A model generated the notes under the pieces. The model was not told the DNA's origin. It was given only the letters and a program-made list of their open reading frames with translations, and did not search any database. Shown here one piece after another: positions 1 through 9,459 of a stretch of DNA of 42,573 nt. Numbering within the stretch: the first letter of the stretch is position 1; each line of letters opens with the position of its first letter. The position numbers were made by a program, and so were the translations under genes. Location: contig JBBHKE010002054.1 of NCBI GenBank assembly GCA_037447655.1, positions 1-42,573 of the forward strand. Direction: 5' to 3'. The DNA is from Zygnema cylindricum (taxonomy: Eukaryota; Streptophyta; Zygnematophyceae; Zygnematales; Zygnemataceae).

Positions 1-1583
1 TTTGGCGTTTAATTTTCATTTCGGTTACAGACTTTTAACTGACGCTGTGTCCTTCTTTTTGTGTACTTACTTAAGATCAGACCGTACTTCTGGTACGCAT
101 AGAATCAGTAAAAAGGTACATTTTGAGAAGTACAGTTAATGACATTTGTCTTATTTGCCGCCCGCAAAAAAGATTTCCGTCCACAAACTCCCCCCCCCCC
201 TTTTTTATTTTTTTCGCAGCCCGGACTGAACCTGGGGAAAGTACACTGCACCTGGACCGAATTATACATAGTACAAATTCGCCGTACATTCGTACCAGTA
301 TTCCGTACACTCGAACATTTGTTCACACTCAGTTGCCCTGAAAACGCGGCCAAGTTTCCGCCAATTTCATTACACGTGTAACTGATTACACTGGCAGCCG
401 TCAGTCTGAACCACAAATTTTTTAGAAACATAATTTAGAGTGGATTTCTTTTGGTCGATTCACCAAGGCGCTTCGCATACAGTTCTGAAGTAAAGACAAG
501 AGAAAAGTACGCGTGTACGGAGAGAAAAAAACGAAAAAAATGCGTTACTGCCAAGTCAGCATTCGTGTGCCAAGGTACCTAGTCGTACGGAACGTTACGT
601 CACTCTACCTAACCTACGGTAACGCGCCCTACCGCAGGGAGGCTTGGAAAAATAATAAAATATCGGCAGCGGGGACCTTTCGTTGCGGTCTTTTCAGTTT
701 TAACCCTTGTAAAAGATCGGAGGAGCGGGACTTCCGTACTTTCTCGTGATTGGCTGCAGGAGATTTGACGGTCTGGAAGTGCGTCAGACAAAGGACTTCA
801 AAGTCCTTAACAAGTTAACATAGAACCAGTCAGTTTTATCGTACACGTCATCGAAATGAATTTAAGGCCGTTCGTTTCGAGATCGAACGGTACATAGTCT
901 ATTTATCCGTAAATGGTGTGCGGTATCGGAAGGAGTATCGGCATGACGGTCTCTACATTGGTTTGGGTCCCGTCGCGGCAGGACAAACAAGATAGTACGG
1001 TACGGCAATGAGGTAAGGACGCTGACATTCGCACGTGTCAAATGTGTGATATTTGTACACCCCCCAATCGACTTCGGCCAGCTGTACTCATGACATTTGG
1101 AAGGTTGCCGACAACAGGAGAAAGAAGGTAGCGTGAAAATCGGCGTGAGAAACAGCTTGCGGTCTTCTCGATTCTGGGGGTAGATATGACGGCTACGGAC
1201 ACGGCACAGAACCGACAAATCGTATCCAGAAAAAATCTTTAGCTGAGGTCCATTGGGCCATCGGTCAGACGCGGGTCACCATTCTAGCCAATCACAACCT
1301 GCCGATGCGTGAATGTCTTCGACAGAAGTACAGAATCTAGGAAATAACGAAAATAAATGAAGCTGTTTTTTGTCGTAATGCCGAAGAGCGCTCCGTTGAG
1401 ACCATCGTGCAATGATTGGAGCGAGATTTGATTGGTGACATTTTTGTTTTCTAGCCCAAAGGGCTTCCCGATGGCGACTTTTGAACAAAGCTCGTAAACG
1501 AAGTTTCGCAGGCTGAACGTGGCCAGCTTGGCAGTACTTCAGTAAAAGCGGGCAGGCTTGTACTTGCAGCGCGCTGTAATGAC
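1..1583. other. GTAC-rich intergenic DNA, no gene recognised
   Basis: Only short open frames occur here, the longest about 118 codons on the minus strand at 862-1218 and 1276-1632. None shows a domain, a splice pattern or a composition that I recognise. The tetramer GTAC is conspicuously frequent: I counted about 17 in the first 900 bases, where about 3.5 would be expected by chance. A run of C then T lies at about 190-210. I see no gene. Confidence 0.6.
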
Positions 1584-1585
1584 TA

Positions 1586-1784
1586 CACCGTGAATCGCTA
1601 TTAGCCTGATGTACGCTATATCGGCACCCCAAAATTTTGACATTGATACCTTAAATATAATAAATCATACTATTTAAGGTCGTGGCCCATAATCTGCCAC
1701 GTCTCCTGGCACTAAATTAGAATGAATGACGCTAATTTTTTCTTTACACTAATAATTTCTATACGCTAATAACGATGCAAGGTG
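1586..1784. mobile_element. MITE copy 1, 199 bp, TA target duplication
   Basis: The element has imperfect terminal inverted repeats. The left end reads CACCGTGAATCGCTATTAG, and the right end reads CTAATAACGATGCAAGGTG, which is its inverse with few changes. It is flanked by TA at 1584-1585 and 1785-1786, as for Tc1/mariner-type elements. It has no coding capacity. The copy at 26272-26470 has exactly the same length and differs at 13 of 199 positions by my count. Copia element A lies only about 10 bp beyond the right end. Assignment to Tc1/mariner rests on the TA duplication only. Confidence 0.85.
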
Positions 1785-1796
1785 TACTGTTGTTCT

Positions 1797-2835
1797 TGCA
1801 ACTCTGAGACCTCCATTCGTCCTCAGAAAGGGTAGCTTGCAAGAAGCCTCTAGGATAACTTTGACCCCTTTGTGTTTTAGCAAGAATAACTGCCACCCTG
1901 GCAAACAAAAACTTTGACCACCTTCACCCTTGTGAAGGCAAGACTCCCCTGAGTCGATAGCAAAAAGAATCTCTAAATTTGTTCCCCAGAGTAGTAAGTT
2001 ATGGAGGGTCAAAGTTGACCTTTTGTACAGGAGAGGGGGTTCTATCTTCTAATTTTTCTAAGTCCTATCTCTCTCACTGACTCTATCTACTGATGTACGG
2101 AACCAATCAGAATTGAGTTCCGTACGCAAAAGTACAGCTGCCGGTGTACTTTAGGTACGGACATTGTACGACATGGCCTAAATGTCGACACATGTCAAAT
2201 TCGGATTCGGTGCCATAATCTCCGGAGATTCTACAATCCAACGGAATTTCGCCACGCGTCATCCGATGTGGCGATGGCCACAAACCGCCGAAATCTTCCT
2301 CCGCGATCTCGGCGCTAATCCCCGTCGTCCGATTAAATTCGGATTTAATCGTAGCCGTAATAAATACATGCGCGATATTTGTTTCACTTACGAAACAAAT
2401 GCGCGGTATTGATTTCGAGTCCGTACCGTAATCCGTACTTTATATATTACCGGATCTATGTATCCTGTAATCTACTATAGTTAAATGAATAATCGTACGT
2501 ATACATGTTTAAATAATTATCAAACTATATAGTACGTTACATTTCTACTAGACCTAACGGCTAAGGCTACCGGCTATTTCCTGTCTGCCGGCCGGTAGGT
2601 ACAAGGATCAAATCCTGCCGCCGACGCATACCTTTTAAATAAATAAATAAATCCTAATATAAAATTCCCGTAAACCTCAGGATAGCCAAGGTAGCCATGG
2701 CTCTAGCTTCCTCTCCAACTTCTCAGTGACTGCGACAAGTTTGAGAGTTGGAGAGAGAAGTTAGAGATAGACTGCCTCGACTTCTATATTTCTTTTCAGA
2801 CCTAGAAAATACTAATAAAACCATTAGTTTCTACA
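1797..2835 (-). repeat. 3' LTR of copia A (mosaic)
   Basis: This LTR of about 1.04 kb starts TGTAGAAACT and ends TGCA on the minus strand, next to a polypurine tract. It is not uniformly related to one partner. The roughly 230 bp nearest 1797 share diagnostic bases with the old LTR remnant at 8288-9284. From about 2025 onward it is nearly identical to the solo LTR 7238-8287. A short stretch present in the other LTRs (around agctctctg) is missing at the switch, near 2030. A tRNA-like module lies at 2549-2629 on the plus strand. Confidence 0.85.
2549..2629 (+). other. tRNA-like module inside copia A 3' LTR (antisense to element)
   Basis: The stretch begins TAGACCTAACGGCTAAGGC, which resembles the A-box and D-arm of class II (Leu/Ser) tRNAs. 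About 60 bases later it has GGATCAAATCC, a degenerate B-box (consensus GGTTCRANTCC), followed by CTGCCGCCGACGCA. It lies on the strand opposite to element transcription. The same module occurs in the other LTRs of this family and, with a perfect B-box, in family D. It is not a functional tRNA gene: I could not fold a normal cloverleaf. Confidence 0.5.
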
Positions 2836-2852
2836 CTCCCCTTATTTTCTAG
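2836..2852 (-). other. Polypurine tract of copia A
   Basis: On the minus strand this reads CTAGAAAATAAGGGGAG directly before the 3' LTR. It is the expected plus-strand priming site and is identical to the tract of element B at 18446-18458. It overlaps the last codons of pol. Confidence 0.8.
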
Positions 2853-5014
2853 TCAATCTTTAATTTCAGACCACACTTCTCCCTGCAAAAAATTAGCTTA
2901 AGGGAAGGCACAGGTTTGGTCATCATATCTGCTACCATCTCACTATCTGGTCTGTACTCTAAACTGATTATTTTGTTTTCTACTTTCTCTCTAACAAAGC
3001 TGAGTTTGATGTCCATGTGTTTGGCTTTAAAATGGTGTTTAGGATTGGCAGAAATAGCGATTGCTGCCTGATTATCACAAAATATTTTCTGCACACCACT
3101 CTTAAGGTGACCAAGCTCACCAAGCAAAGACTTGACCCACATCAATTCTTTTACAGCAGAGCAAGAGGCCATATACTCAGCCTCCATGGTGGACTGAGCA
3201 ATAACCTTTTGCTGTTTGCTACTCCAACAGCAAGCCCCATCACCCACATAAAATACATATCCAGAAGTACATCTCCTCATCGGAGCATCACCATAACTGG
3301 CATCACTCCAAGTAGTGATGTCAGTATTCTCCCCACCCAAATGCAACCATAGATCTCTAGTTCCTACCAAATATCTAAGGACTCTCTTAGCTGCCTCCCA
3401 ATCCTTCTTAGTGGGAGCATTTAGACTTCTACTCAACACTCCTACAGCTGCAGCTAAATCCGGCCGGGTACAATTCATAAAATAGATTAGACTTCCTACT
3501 ACTTGCCTGTAAGGAATAGTCTGCATGAACTTCTGTTCATCAGGAGATAATTCCTCGTCTAAGACTATGACTCCTTCTTCCTCACTCCCCTCACTTCCCT
3601 TCTTCAACTCCATTGGAGTTGTACAACTATTAGCTTTATCCATTTGAAATTTTTCAAGCATGTTCCCTATTGCTTCCTTTTGAGTCAGTTTTATAATTTT
3701 CCTTTTTCGGTCTCTTTCTAATTGAATTCCCATAATATATCTTGCTTCTCCCATATCCTTCATTTCAAATCTCCCCTTAAGATCGGTTTTCAGTTTGTTT
3801 ATTTTTTCCATTGATTTACTTAATACAAGCAAATCATCAACAAAAATTGCAATAAATATCAAACCTTCCTCATCTTCAAAAACATAGATTGAGTGATCTG
3901 AGCTGATCCGAATATATCCCAGACCGGTAAGAAACTCATCAAGCTTCTTATTCCATTGTCGAGGTGCCTGTTTCAAACCATAAAGAGATTTAATCAGCCG
4001 GCATACCTTACTCTCCTCTCCTTCCTCCACAAAACCTTTGGGTTGTCGCATGAAGATCTCCTCTTCCAATTCTCCATGCAAAAAGGCTGTCTTGATGTCC
4101 ATCTGATGCACTTCCATGTCTTCCGCCGCTGCTAAACTGAGAAGTATGCGGACGGAGGGAAATCTGACCACCGGGGCAAAGGTTTCCTCGTAGTCAATTC
4201 CTTCCTTTTGTGTAAATCCTTTTGCCACTAATCTGGCTTTGTAGCGCTCGATTGTGTTATCTGGGTTCAGTTTTAGTTTGAAAACCCACTTACAACCGAT
4301 TGGTTTTCGGTTAGGTGGACAGTCCACCAGCTCCCAAGTATCGGCTGCCATGATTGAAGCCATCTCCTCATTGATGGCTGTCTTCCACCGGTTTCTTTCT
4401 GGACAAGTCATCGCCTCTCCATAAGTTTGAGGTTCATCTTGATGAGATAGTTTAGTTACCTTGTTATTAACCTGTTTTTCTTGCAGTCTTTTGTTACTTC
4501 TCCTCCCCCCCTCAAAATCTGAGGCCGGAATAGATGGTTCTCGTGGATTCTTTCGAACAAACTCGGCTTCTCCCCTATCCCTTGATTCCGAATCAATTTC
4601 CACCACGTCTTCCGCTTCGAGTAGAGTTGTCACTGGAGTTTCCACAGCCGAGTCCTTTTCGGTCTGATTTGTTCCTGCAAGAATGTCATCTTCTCTAAAA
4701 CCTGGATAGTTAGGAAGCTCAAAGTCATCGGAATTTTCTGACTCAAATCTGATTTTTACTAACTTCGTATATTTGAAGGGATCCACAGACTTTCCTTCAT
4801 CCATAACTACTAGATGCTTTACTAAGATTATATCTTCCCTTTTTAGATCATACACTCTATATCCTTTAACATCTTCATCATATCCTAATAAGTATCCCGG
4901 TTTTCCTTTAGGATCTAGCTTCCAATTGGACCGATCAGTATCTAGATTGAACACTTGACTGCCAAAAACCTTTAAGTGAGATATGTCTGGTTTCCCGGCC
5001 TGTCCATCTCTCAT
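2849..5014 (-). pseudogene. Copia A pol, C-terminal part: integrase C-terminus, reverse transcriptase, RNase H
   Basis: This is the longest open frame in the window, about 720 codons, but it is a 5'-truncated fragment of gag-pol. In order it shows the end of integrase (KPDISHLKVFGS... VKGYRVYDL), a charged linker, the RVT_2 reverse transcriptase (WKTAINEEM, CKWVFKLKLN, YKARLVAKG, MDIKTAFLHG, LYGLKQAPRQW and the catalytic FVDDLL) and RNase H (DASYGDAP, TMEAEY, KHMDIKLSFVRE). It ends in the polypurine tract. An extra G near 5005, relative to element B, shifts the frame and separates it from the upstream integrase. RT and RNase H motifs look intact, so the protein fragment could still be encoded, but as part of a dead element. 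Confidence 0.9.
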
Positions 5015-6177
5015 AAGGTGTTTGATCTTTTATAGCTGAAGTAAGAACTCTATTCTTGAGGTAATTAGCACAGTTCATTGCTTCTGCCCAAAACCTTTTT
5101 CCTATCTTTTTATATGACAACATACTTCTAGCACTATCACTTAGTGTTCTATTTAACCTTTCAGCTACCCCATTCTGTTCCGGATTTTCTGGAACTGTCT
5201 TTTGGTGTTGAACCCCATCTTCCCTCAGAAAAAATCCTCAAACTGGTTAGAAGTATACTCTCCACCATTGTCACTCCTTACTCTCTTGATTGGAGTTTCA
5301 TGGAGTTTTTCGCTCCATGCTTTATATTGTCTAAAACATTTTTGAGCTTCTGACTTGTTTTTCAAAAAATACACCCTTGAATACCGAGACCAATCATCAA
5401 TGATAGTCATCATAAATCTTTTCCCCCCGGGTGAGGGCCCTTTGGCCGGTCCCCAAATATCTGTGTGTACTAGATCTAGAATTTTTTCTCCCTTATAGGT
5501 GGTTGACTTAGGAAAGGGTAATCTGTGTGCTTTACCTTGAGCACATCCACTACAATCACTTATATCATCACTCTCACTGAACTGAATCCCTTCCACCACT
5601 CCCATCTTTTTCATCTCTCTTAACTTATCTAGATTCACATGCCCAAGCCTCTTATGCCACATCATAATATCATGAACACCAGCATAATAAAGTTTCTTCT
5701 TTTCATTACTTAAGATCAGCCTAAACATCCCATGGCTACCTTTCTCAGCAATGAAATAGACATCATCCTCAAAACTAGCAGTAAAGACTCCTTCCCTAGT
5801 ACTAGTAAAAAAACCCTTATCATCTAATACTGATGTAGAGATAAGATTTTTGTTCAGCTCCGGAATAAACAATACATCGGAGAATATTAATATGGATGTC
5901 TTTCCTTCTACTAACACTTTTAGATCCGATCCTACAAAAGAGTTGTGACTATCCTCTCATCCACGTACTCTATCTCTACCGTGGGAATCTCTCTTATCTT
6001 AGTGAACAGGTGTTTATCCTTACACATGTGCATGGAGGCACGTGAATCTACAATCCAGCCTACTTCACCTTTCAATCCACCGAAAGCACATTTTTGCTTT
6101 CGTGGAATTTCGACCTCGTTTCTCGCCTCCAACTCCTCATCTAAAAAGAGCTCATCATCCTCGTCTTCGGATTCCAC
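4995..6177 (-). pseudogene. Copia A protease and integrase region, frameshifted
   Basis: The protease motif appears as IVDSRASMHM, where element B has DSGAS. The Gly-to-Arg change next to the catalytic Asp should inactivate the enzyme. Downstream the integrase zinc-binding part is visible (WHKRLGH, CSGCAQGK), followed by the catalytic core Asp residues in VHTDIWGP and RSDNGGEY. After NQFEDF a run of six T, against four in element B, puts the reading into a stop at about 5225. The rest of integrase continues in another frame (MLSYKKIGKRFWAEAMN) to about 5123-4995. This is a degraded gene segment; the description is by comparison with copy B. Confidence 0.85.
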
Positions 6178-7182
6178 CTCATGTACCTATGTCACAAGGG
6201 CCTTTTTCTTTCCTCTCACGGTTCCACCGGTCTGCCCCTCCTTTAACTGAAGCTCGATTAGGTTTGTGCACTCCGCCATATAGTGCCCTAGTTTTTTACA
6301 AAAATGACATAAACGCTTGGGAGCCCTTGGTCCGAACTCGTCAGTCTAATTTTTCTGCTCCCCCTTTGCGTAATTTTCGACCAGTTTCCGGAAATCCTTG
6401 TTCCTCTAATCGGTCCCAGCTGCCAAGGCTTGCCCACTCTGTCCTCCCTTTCGAATCTCAATCGCATTCTCCCGAACAAGAATCATCCCTACCACTGAGT
6501 TCCATATCCACCTTGAGTCCGCCAGGTCCTACACACGGTTGACTATGTTCGCGAACTCATCGGGTAACTTCATCTGTAAGCAGTTAACCTTTTCCTTTTC
6601 ACTAAATAATTTTCCAGCACTCTCTAGTTCCATGAAAAGTGTAGCAAGCTCATTCGAAAAATCGAACATCTTCCCCCCTTTGTATACATACTCTTTAATT
6701 TTATGATCATCAAACTGTTGTTGCTGAATCGTACCACTTCGATACATCTCTATGAGAGCCACCCAAAGATCAGATGCCCTTTCTACCTGTAAATGAGGAG
6801 ATGGAAGCCTTTGAGTAAGATGGCGGAGGATGAAGTGCTTTGCCGCCATATTGTTGAAGTCCCAAGTATCAATATCATTCTCCTCGTTCCTCACAATAGG
6901 TGACATGAATGCCAAACCAGTTGCTATTGGTGTGGTTATCTCCTTCTCATTTCCTTTGTCCACCACCTTCCCTTCCTTTGTCTCCTCCGTTGGAGATGGA
7001 TCTGCTTTCTTGGTGAATCTGCTTCCTCTAAACCCTGGAGGGATGCCAAGACTTGATGGACGCCCCACTCATCCACTCACTATCCCCCAAAACCTTTTCT
7101 CGCATAGAGCTCATGTCATCATACTTTCCCATTATATGAAGCCAGTCCCATTAAAGATGAGTACCCTAGAGGGTGGGCCCAT
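6178..7182 (-). pseudogene. Copia A gag, with stops
   Basis: Reading starts at the ATG inside the primer-binding site (7182-7180) and gives MGPPSRVLIFNGTGF, matching the start of gag in copy B. It then meets a TAA at 7134-7132, where B has TAC. The frame continues with the copia gag helices (WDFNNMAAKHFILRHLTQ, LATLFMELESAG, CLQMKLPDEF) to a TAG at 6531-6529. Further on is a CCHC zinc knuckle (CHFCKKLGHYMAEC), and another TAG lies at 6189-6187 where B has CAG. At least three in-frame stops make it a pseudogene. Confidence 0.85.
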
Positions 7183-7186
7183 AACC
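7172..7186 (-). other. Primer-binding site of copia A (half-tRNA iMet type)
   Basis: On the minus strand GGTTATGGGCCCACC follows the LTR end directly. It is complementary to GGTGGGCCCATAACC, the anticodon stem and loop of plant initiator tRNA-Met (tRNA sequence from general knowledge). It does not match the acceptor 3' end, whose usual plant site is TGGTATCAGAGC. Priming by a cleaved half tRNA is established for Drosophila copia and yeast Ty5. Confidence 0.8.
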
Positions 7187-7237
7187 TGCAAATGTGAGAC
7201 CTCCATAGGTCCTCAGAAAAGGCAGCTTGCAAGAAGC
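7187..7237 (-). repeat. Terminal fragment of old 5' LTR of copia A
   Basis: These 51 bp (TGCAAATGTGAGACC... to GAAGC on the plus strand) are the end of the element-A 5' LTR next to the primer-binding site. They were separated from the rest (8288-9284) by the insertion of the solo LTR. The last five bases, GAAGC at 7233-7237, are repeated at 8288-8292. Confidence 0.8.
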
Positions 7238-8287
7238 TGAAACTCTGAGACCTCTATAAGTCCTCAGAGTAGACAGCTTCCAAGAAGCCTTTAGGATAAT
7301 CCTGACCCCTTTGTGTTCCAGCAAAAATAACTGCCACCCTGGCAGACAAAAACCCTGACCACCTGCACCCCTGTGAAGGCAAGACTCCCTTGAGTCGGTA
7401 GCAAAAAGAATCTCTGAATTTGCTCCCGTGAGCAGTAAGTTATGGAGGGTCAAAGTTGACCTTTTGTACAGAAGCTCTCTGGGAGAGGGGGTTCTATCTT
7501 CTAATTTTTCTAAGTCCTATCTCTCTCACAGACTCTATCTACTAATGTACGGAACCAATCAGAATTGAGTTCCGTACGCAAAAGTACAGCTGTCGGTGTA
7601 CTTTAGGTACGGACATTGTACGACATGGCCTAAATGTCGACACATGTCAAATTCGGATTCGGTGCCATAATCTCCGGAGATTCTACAATCCAACGGAATT
7701 TCACCATGCGTCATCCGATGTGGCGATGGCCACAAACCGCCGAAATCTTCCTCCGCGATCTCGGCGCTAATCCCGGCTGTCCGATTAAATTCGGATTTAA
7801 TCGTAGCCGTAATAAATACATGCGCGATATTTGTTTCACTTACGAAACAAATGCGCGATATTGATTTCGAGTCCGTACCGTAATCCGTACTTTATATATT
7901 ACCGGATCTATGTATCCCGTAATCTACTATAGTTAAATGAATTATCGTACGTATACATGTTTAAATAATTATCAAACTATATAGTAGGTAACATTACTAC
8001 TAGACCTAACGGCTAAGGCTACCGGCTATTTCCTGTCTGCCGGCCGGTAGGTACAAGGATCAAATCCTGCCGCCGACGCATACCTTTTAAATAAATAAAT
8101 AAACCCTAATATAAAATTCCCGTAAACCTCAGGATAGCCAAGGTAGCCATGGCTCTAGCTTCCTCTCCAATTTCTCAGTGACTGCGACAAGTTTGAGAGT
8201 TGGAGAGAGAAGTTAGAGATAGACTGCCTCGACTTCTATATTTCTTGTCAGACCTAGAAAATACTAATAAAACCATTAGTTTCTACA
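7238..8287 (-). mobile_element. Solo copia LTR with 5-bp target duplication GAAGC
   Basis: A complete LTR of 1050 bp lies here (plus-strand ends TGAAACTCTG and TTTCTACA). No internal region is attached. It sits inside the older LTR of element A, flanked on both sides by GAAGC (7233-7237 and 8288-8292), the expected 5-bp duplication. It is nearly identical over long stretches to the LTRs of elements A (3') and B. It most likely arose by LTR-LTR recombination of a later insertion. It holds the tRNA-like module at 8001-8080. Confidence 0.85.
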
Positions 8288-9284
8288 GAAGCCTCAAGGA
8301 TAACCCTGATCCCTTTGTGTTTTAGCAAGAATAACTGCCACCTTGGCAGACAAAAACTCTGACCACTTTCACCCCTGTGAAGGCAAGACTCCCTTGAGTC
8401 GATAGCAAAAAGAATCTCTAAATTTTCTCCCCTGAGCAATAAGTTATGGAGGGTCAAAGTTGACTATTTGTACAAAAGCTCTATGGGAGAGAGGGTCCTA
8501 TCTACCAAATTTTTCTAAGTCCTATCTCTCTCTCTAAAACTCTATATACTGACATACGACACCAATCAAATTACTCTGCCGTACAAAAAGGTACAACTAC
8601 CGGTGTACTTGCTGGACGGACATTGTACGACATGGCCAAAAAGTCGACACTTGTCATATCCGGATTTTTTTCCATAACCCCTAGAGATGCCAAAATCCAA
8701 AATCATGGTGCCAGGTGTCATCCAATGTGGCGATTACCACAAACCGTTGAAATCCTCTTCCGCGATCTCGGCATTCATTCCGGCGGTCCGATTGAATGCA
8801 GATTTCAATCGTAGCCGTCATAAATACCCGCGCGGTATTCGTTTCGCTATTGAAACAAATGCGCTGTACCTGTTTCTTCTCTTAACCTTAATCCGTACTT
8901 TACATCACCGAATCTGTGTATCCCGTAAATAGTTACCGTTAATTGAATTAGTCAACATGGAAACATTTATATAATTATCAAACCCTATATGACTTAACAC
9001 TAGTCTTAATGGATAAAGCTATTTGCTACTGGCAGCTTGGACGGATGGTAAGTACCAAGATCAAATCTTGGGTCTGTCAGCTCTCCTTTTAGTAAATCAA
9101 CTAATCTACTGCCCGTTAATCTTTGGATAGCATATGCAACCATGGCTCTAGCTTCCTCTCCAACTTTTAGTGACTGCAACAAGTGTGGGAGTTGAAGAGG
9201 GAAGTTAGAGGCAGAATGCCTCGACTTCTTTTCTGCATTTCAATTTAGACCTAGAAATTACTAAAAGAACCATCAATTTCTACA
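8288..9284 (-). repeat. Main part of old 5' LTR of copia A (diverged)
   Basis: This stretch continues the LTR interrupted at 7237. It keeps family landmarks: gcaaaaagaatctctaaatt, the GTACGACATGG block, the gcctcgacttct block and the end TTTCTACA. It differs much more from the other LTRs than they do from each other, so it is older or belongs to a divergent subfamily. Its tRNA-like module around 9005-9080 is decayed. Confidence 0.75.
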
Positions 9285-9459
9285 GTACTGTAGCTGTATA
9301 GCATTAGCACGGTTTGGAGTTAACCGAACTAAACCGATTTTTTCACAATTCGGATTGTTTGATTTGCTGTCGAACTTTAACGATTTTGGTTCGGTTCCCG
9401 ACTTCTCGAAAACTGGGCTATTAGACTCGACCTAGCAGAACCCGGTTTGAACCTATAGA
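9285..9459. other. Intergenic, GGTT/AACCG-rich
   Basis: This short stretch has repeated AACCGAAC and GGTTCGG-like words (for example 9311-9400), a pattern common in degenerate plant DNA-transposon remnants. I found no gene, and no clear ends that would define an element. Confidence 0.35.

Larger units (their letters stand above)
1797..9284 (-). mobile_element. Ty1/copia LTR retrotransposon A (inactive, with nested solo LTR)
   Basis: In minus-strand order this element has a 5' LTR (9284-8288 continued at 7237-7187), a primer-binding site, gag, protease, integrase, reverse transcriptase, RNase H, a polypurine tract and a 3' LTR (2835-1797). The order integrase before RT places it in Ty1/copia. 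Several stops and frameshifts disrupt gag-pol, so it is not autonomous. A solo LTR (7238-8287) interrupts the 5' LTR. The flanking pentamers gttct (1792-1796) and gtact (9285-9289) differ at one base and may be a decayed target duplication. The internal region is very similar to that of element B. Confidence 0.9.

Noticed and set aside
862-1632. Two minus-strand open frames of 118 codons (862-1218, 1276-1632)
   Set aside because: No recognisable domain, no splice context, arginine/serine/cysteine-rich composition typical of random frames; the second runs into the MITE.
2182-2412. Recurrent frame of about 76 codons (MSTHVKFGFGAIISG...) in every LTR
   Set aside because: Lies inside the LTRs, antisense to the element in A and B; similarity between copies is explained by LTR homology, and several copies are interrupted.
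3017-3352. Plus-strand frame of 111 codons opposite copia A RNase H, and similar frames opposite B
   Set aside because: Antisense shadows of well-conserved RT/RNase H coding sequence.
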